This document shows positions 44,077-55,690 of a DNA stretch of 64,000 nt, one piece after another; positions within the stretch are counted from its first letter, which is position 1, and each line of letters opens with the position of its first letter. The notes under the pieces are model-generated. The model did not search any database, was not told where the DNA came from, and saw only the letters and a list, made by a program, of their open reading frames with translations. The position numbers were made by a program, and so were the translations under genes. Where the stretch lies: positions 11,155,878-11,219,877 of the forward strand of contig AP025053.1 of NCBI GenBank assembly GCA_036186865.1. Direction: 5' to 3'. Source of the DNA: Eustoma russellianum (taxonomy: Eukaryota; Streptophyta; Magnoliopsida; Gentianales; Gentianaceae).

Positions 44077-44945
44077 AGCCTCCACATGGAGTGACTCATC
44101 CGATTCTGAGATTGAAGAAACCGAAGAAGAAATGGCACAATTATTCTTTGCATCCAAGCCATCAAATGATTCTGATTCCGAACCTTCTCATGATGATCTA
44201 TTTTGTCAATAGCTTGAGTTGCATAAGTTTTCTAAGGCTCTTGCAAAAGAAAAGAAACGCTTGATTGAAGAAAAAAAAATGTTAGAATCTTCTAACGCAA
44301 ATCCTGTATCTCAATTAAATTATTCAAAAGAAGAGTCATCTTGCATGATAAATTCATTAAAATCTGAGATTTCCTCCTTAACATCTGAGAACATGAAGAT
44401 GAAAGTTGAGATTTCAAATTTGAAATCAAGAAAACAATTTAGAAATGACATAAAACTTTGTTCGGGTACAAGCATGCTAGATCGTCTCATTTCCTCCCAA
44501 AAGCATGAAAGCGATAAAACTGGATTAGAATAAGTTGAAGATAATGAAGTATGAAACAAGTCAAAAATTTTTATTTTATCTTCATCTAAGAAATCGCATG
44601 CAACTACGCAGCCTAAGAAGATGTCTAGTGCACAACCCATTATATCTCATCGTACTTCTTCTATTTCATTCATCTCATACGAAATATAATCATGTGTCGT
44701 ATAGATATGAAAGGAAACTGTTGATGCATACACGACAATCATACAACACAAATGCATCTAGATCACGCACCATGCACAAAATAGGCATATCAAAAACAAA
44801 AATTTTATCATGAGCATGATGGCATTCTCGGCCGTAAACCAAACGGATTTTCACCTAACATCTATTATACTACGCTTCTTCATCTCTTTTCTCACCTTTT
44901 GTAAGACCAAGGAAGGTCACCCAAGTTTTGGTACCAAAAGGCCAT
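44077..44945 (+). pseudogene. Sirevirus-like gag C-terminal part, second gag-only copy
   Basis: Homologous to 14960-15840: acidic stretch, coiled coil (LAKEKKRLIEEKKMLESSNA, LKSEISSLTSENMKMKVEIS), and the pre-protease VWVPK-like region near 44925. Several stops and shifts. The sequence passes from gag into PPTs with no pol, as at 15850-15965. Confidence 0.85.
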
Positions 44946-45119
44946 TTGCATGATTTCCACTGATATGTTATAAACTGCATGATTTCCACTTATATGTTAT
45001 AAACTGCATGTTGAATAAATAACCCTTAAGGACGCGCTAAAATGCATGATTTCCATTGATATGTTATAAAACTGCTATATTTCCTTCCATTCTTACTTGC
45101 ACTTTTGATGACATTTACA

Positions 45120-45292
45120 AAATAAAGAGGGAGAGAAAAGCGTGATTTAAGGGAGAGAAAAGCATGATTTAAGGGGGAGCGCGACGATATGAAATTCAAA
45201 ATTCAAATTTTAAATTTGCGCATAATTGTAGGGGGAGCGATCACATTTAAATAATGAACCAATGTTATTTTGTAAATCGTCAAAAGGGGAAT
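45120..45292 (+). promoter_or_regulatory. Multiple polypurine tracts, second gag-only Sirevirus
   Basis: Degenerate series near 45122, 45149, 45173, 45230 and 45285, the last decayed to AAAGGGGAATT. Confidence 0.8.
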
Positions 45293-46285
45293 TTTTGAGA
45301 AAAAGGGTTTCAGTGATTTACAAATGTATGATTTAAATGCTACGTGCTTACGAAATGTATGGATGAATTATTACTTGACATGTTTATGTGATAAGCATGC
45401 TTTATATGCTTAAATATATTGTGGTCATACTAACAAGCCATGAAGCATTAGAACTTACATCATATGGCAAACATTTGGTGTCTTTTACTATTTTCAGGTG
45501 CCATAATTAATGAATAAACTAGTTCATTAAGTGAAGTGCTTAAGTTAATGAACTAACTAGTTCATTAAATGAAGAGAGCTATATGGCAACAATTTGAAAT
45601 GGAAAGTCTCCTCATCCCTTTTAATTCACATGCCATATATATATTTAATATATTATATATCCAATATTTTTTTAAAAGGCACTAGATACGTATATTCCGA
45701 CGTACCACCGACACATCACATATATTATAAACGTGCGTCGACGTCACACCAATATATACACTTTATATTTATGAGTATATTCAGGTCTTATATCATATGA
45801 TATAAGTCATGGTGACGTCAAAATTATAACGACATGTTACAAGGTTCATACACCGAAATTGTCGTATTGGGTGACTACCGAACTCACCGACATGTCACAT
45901 ACTTTCATATAAAGATGGCCAGCCCAATATACATCAAAAATGCTTAAAAATTTCGTGGCTCACATGTTACAAACAACCACTAAGTCATACCATGTTGGCA
46001 CACACAAAACACCCACAACTTAGCCTAGATTTGTGGAGAATTAAAACTCAATTTTATTTTTGCACATGGGCGTTTTATACTCAGCTATTGGAGTTGAATA
46101 TACACCTCATTTTATGTATATTATGTGTGACATAATATATATTACATGTGTAAGAAGTTTGAAATTAATAGGAGAAAAATCACGTAATCGACGAAAGTCG
46201 AAAATTCGGTTTTCTACGAACATACACAAATGGACGTTTTTGGCATAGAATGTAACAGTATCTAGACACTTTTTACACTTCAAGA
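45293..46285 (+). repeat. Sirevirus 3' LTR, left part
   Basis: Begins TTTTGAGAAAAAG (TG start decayed to TT). It aligns with 16150 onward, including the paired palindromes near 45505-45570, and is interrupted at the TSD CAAGA by E3. It resumes at 58099. Confidence 0.87.
46281..46285 (+). other. Target site duplication of E3, left
   Basis: CAAGA just before TGTGG; matching copy at 58094-58098. Confidence 0.93.
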
Positions 46286-46610
46286 TGTGGCCGCCCCGCA
46301 CCCCGGCCCCGCCGGAGTCGGTGCACCCGCCGTACTTCACTAAGGAGAGTACTAGGCGTCTTCCATAAACGTCGTGATCCATGGTAAAATTACATGGATT
46401 TTCGTTCCTTCGCGCAATTAGTAATTGAAACCGAGGCAGAATTTAAAACTCCAAACATAAGTACCATCAAAAGCAGTTAGGGTTTACATCCCACACGACA
46501 AAGTCAGAAAGCGATAAAAGTAAATAGTTTCCCATCACTATTACAAACATCATCATCATTCCTTCATGCTGGGTGCTCGGTCCACCAATCCTGGCCCTCC
46601 TCTAACGCCC

Positions 46611-46669
46611 TCACGGATAGGGTACCCTAGGCTCGTCATCAATCCATTCGACTTTATCTCCTGCCACCT
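46611..46669 (-). CDS. Conserved LTR mini-exon (E3 3' LTR)
   Basis: Minus strand after TTCCTCTCCAG: (E)VAGDKVEWIDDEPRVPYP then TGA. Core peptide identical to E1 despite many third-position differences. Confidence 0.55.
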
Positions 46670-46690
46670 CTGGAGAGGAAAATAGGGTGA

Positions 46691-46703
46691 GTGACAACGT
46701 CAC
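46691..46703 (-). other. GYGAC hairpin (E3 3' LTR)
   Basis: Plus strand GTGAC-AAC-GTCAC. Confidence 0.7.
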
Positions 46704-47103
46704 CAGCAAGTATACTATAATAATCATGAGTTAAATGGAAAGTACGAGCAAGAACCGAACCCCATATTATACTTGGTTTGGAAGCATACCTGTCCTCCAA
46801 TCATCATTTGATAAGGATCATAGCTTAATGCAATAAGATCATAACTTAATAACATCACTAAATAGAATGAAAATATAACATAAGGAGAACGGAACGTGCA
46901 TTTATTACTAAAACAATAATCACCATCATTTAGGACTTGCGAGATCGTGACTACTCAGCATCAGTAACCTGTGACGCTACATTACGACTCCACAAGTGAC
47001 ATGCATGCATATGCACATGTAATGCGTTATGATAAAATGCGAAAATGCCTTTTCATGCTTTACTCTTTTTAAAAACATCATCGTCATAAAACCATAGAGT
47101 GTT

Positions 47104-47350
47104 CAGATCTATCTTCCCGGATCTGAGGCGGTAACTTCTCCCCTTCGAATCTATTAATCCCGGATTCGGATCGGTAACATCATTCCTTTCCATTCAGATC
47201 ACTTAACCCGGATCTGCTCAGGTTCCTTTCTGTTCAGATCTATCTTCCCGGATCTGAGGCGGTAACTTCTCCCCTTCGAATCTATTAATCCCGGATTCGG
47301 ATCGGTAACATCATTCCTTTCCATTCAGATCACTTAACCCGGATCTGCTC
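47104..47350 (-). repeat. Hairpin subrepeat array with duplicated block (E3 3' LTR)
   Basis: Stems within one LTR: CAGATC(47104)/GATCTG(47120); CGAATC(47146)/GATTCG(47163); CAGATC(47195)/GATCTG(47211). The three-stem block is then repeated to 47346. Neighbouring units have different but matched stems. Confidence 0.82.
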
Positions 47351-49755
47351 AGGTTCATACTGGCCAGCTCATACACACACACGGTACCGGTGGGGAAGCG
47401 TTTTAAGAAAACAAAACGAAGTCATCCTTTTGAAAAACGCTTTTCATCATTCCTTCACGTAAAATCCATATCATAAAATCATGCATGTGACGATGATGCA
47501 ATGTATGACATGCAACGTGCAAACTCGAACACGGCATATGACACAAGAACGGGCATGTCTCGCTAACAATGCTGGAATTTTTCCAGCTTCGTATCATTCA
47601 CTTATTTTAACGAATTCCTTGCTAAACTACTCGTGTTAAACTCATGTAACCACATCTATTCATCCGTGACCGTCATAAGCGAGTGTCATGCATGCATTGC
47701 GGACTTACGATGTCATTAAGAGACCCATTTACTCCTTTTTACGTATCCATGCAATCAAAATTCTGAAATGACCATATTTTACTATAAAATTTATCGTGGT
47801 CAATCCTTTGATCTTTTTCCAGAAATTCCAACTCCCTAATCCTCATAAACTCTTGAGCTAACATCCTACCAATTTTTAGCCCAAGATCCATTCTTTAAGG
47901 CCTTTTTTCCAGGCCATGCAAAGTGGGTCATAAATTCTGTTTACCCAGCCTAGTTCGATTTGACCAGTTTTAGTAGAAAATTTATTAAAAATAAACCACA
48001 ACTTATTTTGAGGGAATTCCAGCTGTCATTTCTTCTTCATTCATGAGGCTAATACCCTGCCGAAAATTAGTGGATTTGCATACCTCTAAGGTTCATTTTT
48101 AAGCTGCTAAACATATTGCTTAAGTTCTGTCCAGTACTCACTTTCCAGCAAGACCAAATCTTAGTAGGAAATTCATTAAAATAAACCGTGTCTCTTTTTG
48201 AGGTGATTCCAACTCTCACTACTAACAAACACATAAAACTATCATCACACCAAAAATAACTGAAATTGAAGGTCCCTAAGGTCCCTTTTCTGGCTTCGCA
48301 AGTCAGCCTAATTTCTAATCCAGCTCCAGAATTTTCAGTGGACATAAATTCTTCCTAAATGTTCTTGGCTTACCCTTATTGTCACCATAAATGGTATCAG
48401 CCCTAAGATGAACACACCCACACACCACGTCAGCCCCATTTGCGGATGTTAGAGAGAAAATGACCAAAATCGAAAGCATTTCAATCCTAACATGCACAAG
48501 ATCAAGTCTTTCCCCCTATTTTCTTGCTTTGTTATCATCTTACATGCAACTTCACCCCTTCTCCCCATATCCCTTCTACCGTGGCTACCTTCAACCCAAA
48601 AGAAGAAAGCTTTAACACATTCAAGCCTAGTTTAAGACATAAACATGCATAAAGTCATCAAAGAACTCATCTTTAGAACAAAGTGCTCTTCCTACACTCT
48701 CATGTGTATAAAGCCGAAAGCTTTTGGCTTAAAGCTTACCATTTCATCACTAAGATCAAACCTTAAGTCTTTCTAGTCATTCATGCACACACTTTCACAT
48801 TCAAACCATGAAGAGTATAGTGTACTTGCCTTGCTTGCCTACTCTTCTTGGATATGTGTCAAAGTTGAAGCCTTTCTCCTTCTCAAAGGAGGTGTGAGTT
48901 GTCCAACTTGGCTAGAGTTCTTGAAGGCTTGGAATCCTTGAGCCTAGTGACCATGAAGGTCACAGTTTTGGGACAAAGAAGAACACCCATGAGTTTCATC
49001 TTCATAAAATCATAAATGTCACTCTTAGGAGGTTGTGAATGCTTACCTAAGCTTACTTGGTCTTGGAAGAGTTCCCTTCTCCTTGGTGTGCACTTGGCCG
49101 TGAGTGGGGAGGGAAAGAAGGGGATGGAAGAGGTTCCTTTTTGGCTTGAAATGTTTGAGTGTAAGTTGGAGGGAATTCTTTCCTTCTTTGCTATCCTAGC
49201 CGTGGGAAATAAGGGTGGGGGTTAGGGTTTGTGCTCTAGCTCTTTCAAGTTAATGCTTAACCTTGGTTACCTTGGGTTAACCAGGGTTACTTTCCACTTA
49301 CTAAGGTTACTTTTGGGTCAACCATGTTTTTTTTTTCTCCTAACCATGGTTTATTTTAGGGTTGGTTAGGTTACTTTTAATTATTAGCCACCTTCTCTTT
49401 AAATTGTGTTTTCCCTCCCCTCCTCTCTTTATGGTGGCCGGCGGTTGGGGTCTTAAATGACCCCAACTAGCCAATATATTTATTTTTTTTCTTTTATTCC
49501 CTTCTTATTTATTCTTTTCTAGTAAATAAATATCAATATATTTATCTCATGCCAACTAATCATCTTCCTTATTGGCTTGGGCCGAAAACCATAAAGCCAT
49601 AAAACAATAGATCCTAGTCTTGTGAATACATATAGTGTCCTCATGCCTTACTTACAACAATTACCAACTAAATTAACTCTAAGCACAACGTGCATGGCCA
49701 CATATTAACTAATTCATCCTTAGGTACAAGAAGGGCTTGCAACAGGGTTACGACA

Positions 49756-49770
49756 TCCTCCCCCCCTTAA
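49756..49770 (-). promoter_or_regulatory. Polypurine tract of E3
   Basis: TCCTCCCCCCCTTAA (plus strand), next to the 3' LTR, with the inverted GTTTCGTCCTCGAAAC nearby as in E1 and E2. Confidence 0.9.
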
Positions 49771-49799
49771 TATAAGTTTCGTCCTCGAAACTTGAAATG

Positions 49800-52700
49800 C
49801 TAACCAAAGAGGTGTGGATACAACTTCTTCATGTCCTCTTCTAGTTCCCAGGTGGATTCATCCGTGGAATGCTTTTTTCCATTGTATTTTAACCATGGGT
49901 ATGGTCCTTCTTCTTAGTACCTTTTCCTTACGATCTATTATCCTTTCCGGTTCTTCTTCGTAGGTCGTGTCAGCTTTTAGCTCCAAGGGTCGATCTTCTA
50001 TGACATGCTTGGGGTCGTGTACATATCGTCGCAGTTGAGAAATATGAAACACGTCATGGATTTGAGATAGGGTGGGTGGTAGAGCGAGTCGATAGGCCAC
50101 TTTCCCAATCCTTTCTAGGACCTCGTATGGCCCAATAAATCTTGGGCTCAATTTTCCTTTAACACCAAATCTCTTAACTCCTTTTGTCGGTGTCACTTTT
50201 AGAAACACCTTCTCCCCTTCTTGAAGTTCTACGGGTCGCCGCTTTTCATCTGCCCAGACTTTGCTCCGATCTTGGGCCGCTTGTAGTTTTTGCTTGATAA
50301 TCTTTACTTGCTCTCGGGCTTGCTCTACCAAGTCGGGTCCTGTGAGAATTCTGTCTCCTATTTCATCCCAGTAAAGAGGAGAGCGACACTTTCCTCCCAT
50401 AAAGTGCTTTCATATGGGGCCATCCCTATAGATCGATGGTAGCTGTTGTTATATGAGAATTCTACAAGTTTGAGGCTTCGATCCCAGCTCTTCCCAAAAT
50501 CAAGTATACAAGATCGTAACATGTCTTCGAGTGTCTGTATAGTTCTTTCTGATTGGCCATCTGTTTGAGGATGGAATGCTGAGCTCATATGAATTTCCGT
50601 CCCCATTGCCTTTTGAAAAGCGGTCCAGAATCGCGACGTGAATCGAGGGTCGCGGTCACATACTATACTTAAAGGCACACCGTGAAGGCTTACTATTTGT
50701 TCCACGTACATTGTTGCCAACTTTTCCATTGGGGCCTTGATGGTCATGGCCATAAAGTGGGCGGTTTTGGTTAGGCGATCAACCACTACCCAAATAGCGT
50801 CGTAACTGCTCTTTGTTCTAGGCAGGTCCGTCACAAAGTCCATTGAAATATGGTCCCATTTCCATTTGGGAACCTCCAGAGGCTGTAGCAACCCGGCAGG
50901 TTTCTGGTGTTCTACTTTTACCTTTTGGCAAACTAGACATTTTCCCACATATTCAGCAATCTGTCTTTTCATACCACGCCACCAGAATCGTTGTTTCAGG
51001 TCTTGGTACATCTTGTTAGCTCCCGGGTGGATGGATAGTCGCGAGTTATGTGCCTCCTTAAGGACTTCGTTCAGGATATCTTCGTTACCAGGTACACACA
51101 ATCTCTCACGAAACCACAAACTATTGTCATCCCGAACCCTGAAATCTCCAGGGGATTTCATCTGTACTTGAGCTTTTAACTTCCTGAGTGCTTCGTCCTT
51201 GTCTTGCTCCTTCTTGATTCGACCTATTAACGAAGGAGTTATCATTAATTTTGCGAGCATGCTTTCAATTGAATCGACTTCTTCCAAACCAAATTCCTCC
51301 ATATCACGCTGCAAGGGGGGTTGGCGTGGATGACTTATTTTCCTACTTAATGCGTCCGCCACCTTATTAGCCTTTCCTGGGTGGTATTGTATGGATAAGT
51401 CGTAGTCCTTTATTAGTTCCAACCATCTTCGTTGTCGCATGTTCAATTCTTTCTGAGAGAACAAATATTTGAGGCTTTTGTGATCCGTAAAGATTTCGCA
51501 CTTTTCACCGTACAAATAGTGTCTCCATATTTTTAGTGCGAAAACTACCGCTGCTAACTCCAGGTCGTGTACCGGGTAGTTTTTGTTCAAAGGGTTTCAG
51601 CTGTCGAGATGCATATGCGATTACTCGATTCTTTTGCATTAGCACACATCCTAACCCGTGCTTAGAGGCGTCGCTGTATACCACAAAATCTTCACCAGAA
51701 AGGGGCTGCGCCAAGACTGGGGCAGGAAGTCAGTCTCTTCTTCAATTCAGCAAAACTACCCTCACAATCTGAGGTCCATTCAAACTTGGTTTTCTTCTGG
51801 GTTAAACGGGTCATGGGCAGAGCAATCCGTGCAAATCCTTCTACAAATTTCCAATAGTAACCTGCGAGACCCAGAAAACTTCGTACCTCCGTAACGTTGG
51901 TCGGTCGGGGCCACTCCGTGGTTGCCTCGATTTTCTTAGGATCTACAGATATTCCCTCCCCGGATATCACATTGTCCTAGGAAAGCTACGCTTCGTAGCC
52001 AGAATTCACACTTATTGAACTTTGCATACAATTGCTCTCTGTATAAAATGTCTAGGGCGATCCTTAAATGAGTTGCGTGGGTTCCCTCATCTGGCGAGTA
52101 TATTAAGATATCGTCTATAAAGACTACAACGAACTTGTCCAATTGTTCTTGAAAAACTCGGTTCATTAGATCCATGAATGCGGCAGGCGCATTGGTTAGT
52201 CCAAACGGCATTACCAGAAACTCGTAATGTCCGTAACGGGTTCTAAATGCCATTTTGGGGACGTCCTCAGCTTTGATTCTCAATTGAAAATATCCTGAGC
52301 GAAGGTCGATCTTACTGAAAATTCTTGCTCCCTGCAGCTGGTCGAACAAATCGTCGATCCTTGGTAAGGGGTACTTATTCTTTATGGTGATTTTATTGAG
52401 TTCTCTATAGTCAATACACATTCGCATACTTCCGTCCTTTTTCTTGACGAACAACACCGGAGCTCCCCAAGGCGACACACTTGGGCGTATTAACTTCTTT
52501 TCTAGCAATTCCCGTAGCTGCTCCTTCAGCTCTTTCAGTTCTGCAGGGGCCATTCTATATGGGGCCTTTGATATCGGTTCAGCTCCAGGAATTAGGTTGA
52601 TCTCGAAGGCGATTTCTCGTTCCGGGGGAAGGCCTGGCAATTCTTCCGGAAAAACTTCCGGATATTCTCGGACTACTGGAACCTGGGTTAGGTCTGTGGT

Positions 52701-53173
52701 TGCTTGGTCCGTGTTTATAGCATACACCAAATATCCTTGATGTCCTTTCCTTAAAGCTCTACTAGCGCGAATTACATTTACATAAAGGTTCCTAGGGTCC
52801 TTCCGTAACTTCGATCCTCCTTGAAACGTTACATCCTTATGTGTAGGGTCCTTAAAGGTAACTTGCTTCCTACTACAATCAATGTTGGCATGGTTCTTGG
52901 AAAGCCAGTCCATTCCAAGAATCACATCAAAGTCCACCATGGGTATGGAAATTAAATCAGCGTCAAATCGATGGTTATTAATCTCAAGTTCACAATCTTT
53001 GAACACTTGGTGGGCTACAAGCACCTGTTCCCCGGCTGCCTAGATTCTTTAAGGCTCATCACTATTAGTTGGGCCTTTTTCAATATTCCTTGCGAATTTC
53101 TTGGATATGAAGGAGTGGCTGGCGCCACTGTCAAATAGTACATTAGCTGGTATTGAACACACTAGTATAGCTC
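49800..53173 (-). pseudogene. Gypsy pol: protease, RT, RNase H, integrase, chromodomain (E3)
   Basis: Protease with FDSGASHSF near 53125, stops near 53035, then VDFDVILGMDWLSKNHANID. RT (PWGAPVLFVKKKDG, DQLQGARIFSK uninterrupted, MPFGLTNAPAAF, VVFIDDILIYS near 52105); a shift near 51975; RNase H with a shift near 51710 and near 51590; integrase with HHCC finger and DDE residues in the 50360-51590 frame; a shift near 50405; GKLSPRFIGPYEVL; chromodomain (EPERIIDRKEKVLRR) shifted by an extra A in a poly-A run near 49875. Most breaks are one-base indels, some in homopolymers, so part may be sequencing error. Confidence 0.92.
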
Positions 53174-53251
53174 CTGAATCATACAATTCTTACTGAGAAA
53201 TCTTAAGGCAATAATGTTACCAAAGAGTAGTAGTGGGATTTTGGAAGATAC
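53174..53251 (-). other. Intron-like segment between gag and protease (E3)
   Basis: On the minus strand GACAG/GTATCTTCC starts directly after the gag-end motif VHAMTDTA...NVVTG and the segment ends GTATGATTCAG before the protease (ILVCSIPANVLFDSG). It contains stops. E2 has a GT donor-like start at the same place. Confidence 0.55.
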
Positions 53252-54476
53252 CTGTCACTACATTGTCCGCTTCATCAGCAGCTGTGTCGGTCATAGCGTG
53301 GACCCTGGCGTTGGCACGCTGACGCTGTGGTTTTTGGGGCTGTGGCGGGGTTCCTTTCTCAGGACACTCTCTGGCCAGGTGTCCTGCTTTCCCGCATCCA
53401 AAACAGGTGACTCCTTTGTTCGGACAGTCTTTTTGGATGTGTCCCGTCTGGCCACATCCAAAACATTTACCAGCTTGAACATAACATTCTCCTATGTGGA
53501 ACTTACCACAATGGGCACACTTTGGAATGGCAAGTTGTTGTCCTTGATTCTGCGATTGGTTCCTCTAGGTACGACGTTGGAACCGGTTCTTCCCCTGTCG
53601 TCCGGGCCCCTTATCATTTTGCTTGGCGGTCTTTTGGGGCCCTCCGCTTCCAGTTGTCTCTCTTCCTCTCTTTTGATTGAACTCGTCCCTGCGGATAATA
53701 TCCCGCTCAATCCGATAACAAGCATCCAGGAGGGCGCCAAAGTTGGTTGGATTAGCATTAACCAACCACGTCCGGATTCTGGGGTTCAGTCCCCTCTCGA
53801 ATTTCAGCATCTTTGGTTCCTCATCATTCATGGTGGATGGTTGGAATCTCCCTAAATCTATGAATTTGTTGGCGTAATCAGCTACCGTCATTCTAGATTC
53901 TTGCATCAATGACTCAAATTCATGTCTTTTCTGTAGCTTGACTGAAGGGGGTATGTAAAACTTATTAAATTGCTGCAAAAACCTTTCCCAGGGAATTGGT
54001 CTTGGCAAGGCCTAGAGATTGGCCTTCCACCATTGGTTGGCCTCTCCTAACAGGAACGGTCGGACTGCTTGAGTCTTCATCTCCTCTGGTGCTCTAATCA
54101 GTTCGAAGCAGTTTTCTACCTCGTCAAGCCACTTTTCAGCCATATCAGAATCGGATTTCCCTTCGAATGGCGGCACATTAGCTCTTTTCAACTTCTCAAA
54201 GTAGTACTGAGCGTCTCTGATTGGCTCATGAGGTTGAGGGTTGTTTTGCTGTAGCATTACTTGTCCAATTTGTGTAACCGTTTGGCAAAAGTTTTGAAAG
54301 GTATTCAGGTCCGACATCATAGGTGGAAAAGGTCCTTGCGGTGGAGGTACATTCTGCACTGGCGGCGGTTCTTGGCCTTGCGGTGGGGGTGGTGGAGGGA
54401 CCTGAGCAGGCGGGGGTGGGACAGGCTCTTGTACTTCGGGCCTAGCTCCGGTCGGTCTTCCTCTGGGTCGCACCAT
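53252..54476 (-). pseudogene. Gypsy gag with zinc knuckles (E3)
   Basis: Start ATG at 54476 (MVRPRGRPTGARPEVQEP), proline-rich N-terminus, gag domain (RDAQYYFEKLKRANVPPFEG, DMAEKWLDEVENCFEL, NQWWKANL), an in-frame TAG at 54012, continuation (PRPIPWERFLQQFNKFYIPP), a second TAG near 53565, then knuckles CAHCGKFHIGECY, CFGCGQTGHIQKDC and CFGCGKAGHLAREC to 53290. Same layout as E2 gag. Two in-frame TAG codons may be mutations. Confidence 0.91.
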
Positions 54477-54744
54477 CTGCATCACGCAGCGTCGACTTTA
54501 TTTAGTGCAGGAACGTCATTGCTGTTGCAAAATGTAACTGAATATATTGGAAAACGTTAGCCTATATTGCATTCAGGATAGGTCGTTAGGTGGGCCTACC
54601 AATGGATTGTACCTAATCTCGTAGATCGAGGTCGTTCCGTACTAAGGTCAACTCTCATCGAAGATCAAAACTTAGGTCTAAGATCAAGCTTAGTTGACTA
54701 AAATCATAACTTAGTTCTACATTCTGCCCGGATCTGGAGCCTTA

Positions 54745-54756
54745 GATCTGATACCA
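54745..54756 (-). promoter_or_regulatory. Primer binding site of E3
   Basis: Minus strand TGGTATCAGATC two bases after the 5' LTR. One mismatch to TGGTATCAGAGC. Confidence 0.88.
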
Positions 54757-55081
54757 CCTGTGGCGCCCCGCACCCCGGCCCCGCCAGAGTCGGTGCACCC
54801 GCCGTACTTCACTAAGGAGAGTACTAGGCGTCTTCCATACGCATCGTGATCCATGGTAAAATTACATGGATTTTCGTTCCTTCGCGCAATTAGTAATTGA
54901 AACCGAGGCAGAATTTAAAACTCCAAACATAAGTACCATCAAAAGCAGTTAGGGTTACATCCCACACGACAAAGTCAGAAAGCGATAAAAGTAAATAGTT
55001 TCCCATCACTATTACAAACATCATCATCATTCCTTCATGCTGGGTGCTCGGTCCACCAATCCTGGCCCTCCTCTAACGCCC

Positions 55082-55140
55082 TCACGGATAGGGTACCCTA
55101 GGCTCGTCATCAATCCATTCGACTTTATCTCCTGCCACCT
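55082..55140 (-). CDS. Conserved LTR mini-exon (E3 5' LTR)
   Basis: Same frame and peptide as 46611-46669, (E)VAGDKVEWIDDEPRVPYP-TGA. As the 5' LTR copy, it would be the one downstream of the active promoter. Confidence 0.55.
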
Positions 55141-55161
55141 CTGGAGAGGAAAATAGGGTGA

Positions 55162-55174
55162 GTGACAACGTCAC
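55162..55174 (-). other. GYGAC hairpin (E3 5' LTR)
   Basis: Plus strand GTGAC-AAC-GTCAC. Confidence 0.7.
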
Positions 55175-55574
55175 CAGCAAGTATACTATAATAATCATGA
55201 GTTAAATGGAAAGTACGAGCAAGAACCGAACCCCATATTATACTTGGTTTGGAAGCATACCTGTCCTCCAATCATCATTTGATAAGGATCATAGCTTAAT
55301 GCAATAAGATCATAACTTAATAACATCACTAAATAGAATGAAAATATAACATAAGGAGAACGGAACGTGCATTTATTACTAAAACAATAATCACCATCAT
55401 TTAAGACTTGTGAGATCGTGACTACTCAGCATCAGTAACCTGTGACGCTACATTACGACTCCACAAGTGACATGCATGCATATGCACATGTAATGCGTTA
55501 TGATAAAATGAGAAAATGCCTTTTCATGCTTTACTCTTTTTAAAAACATCATCGTCATAAAACCATAGAGTGTT

Positions 55575-55690
55575 CAGATCTATCTTCCCGGATCTGAGGC
55601 GGTAACTTCTCCCCTTCGAATCTATTAATCCCGGATTCGGATCGGTAACATCATTCCTTTCCATTCAGATCACTTAACCCGGATCTGCTC
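55575..55690 (-). repeat. Hairpin subrepeat array (E3 5' LTR)
   Basis: Single block of three stems (CAGATC/GATCTG, CGAATC/GATTCG, CAGATC/GATCTG). The 3' LTR has the block twice. Confidence 0.82.

Larger units (their letters stand above)
46286..49755 (-). repeat. 3' LTR of E3, 3470 bp
   Basis: Plus strand TGTGGCCGCC to GTTACGACA. It carries an extra hairpin-array unit block near 47220-47350 compared with the 5' LTR. Donor-like site at 49046. Confidence 0.94.
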
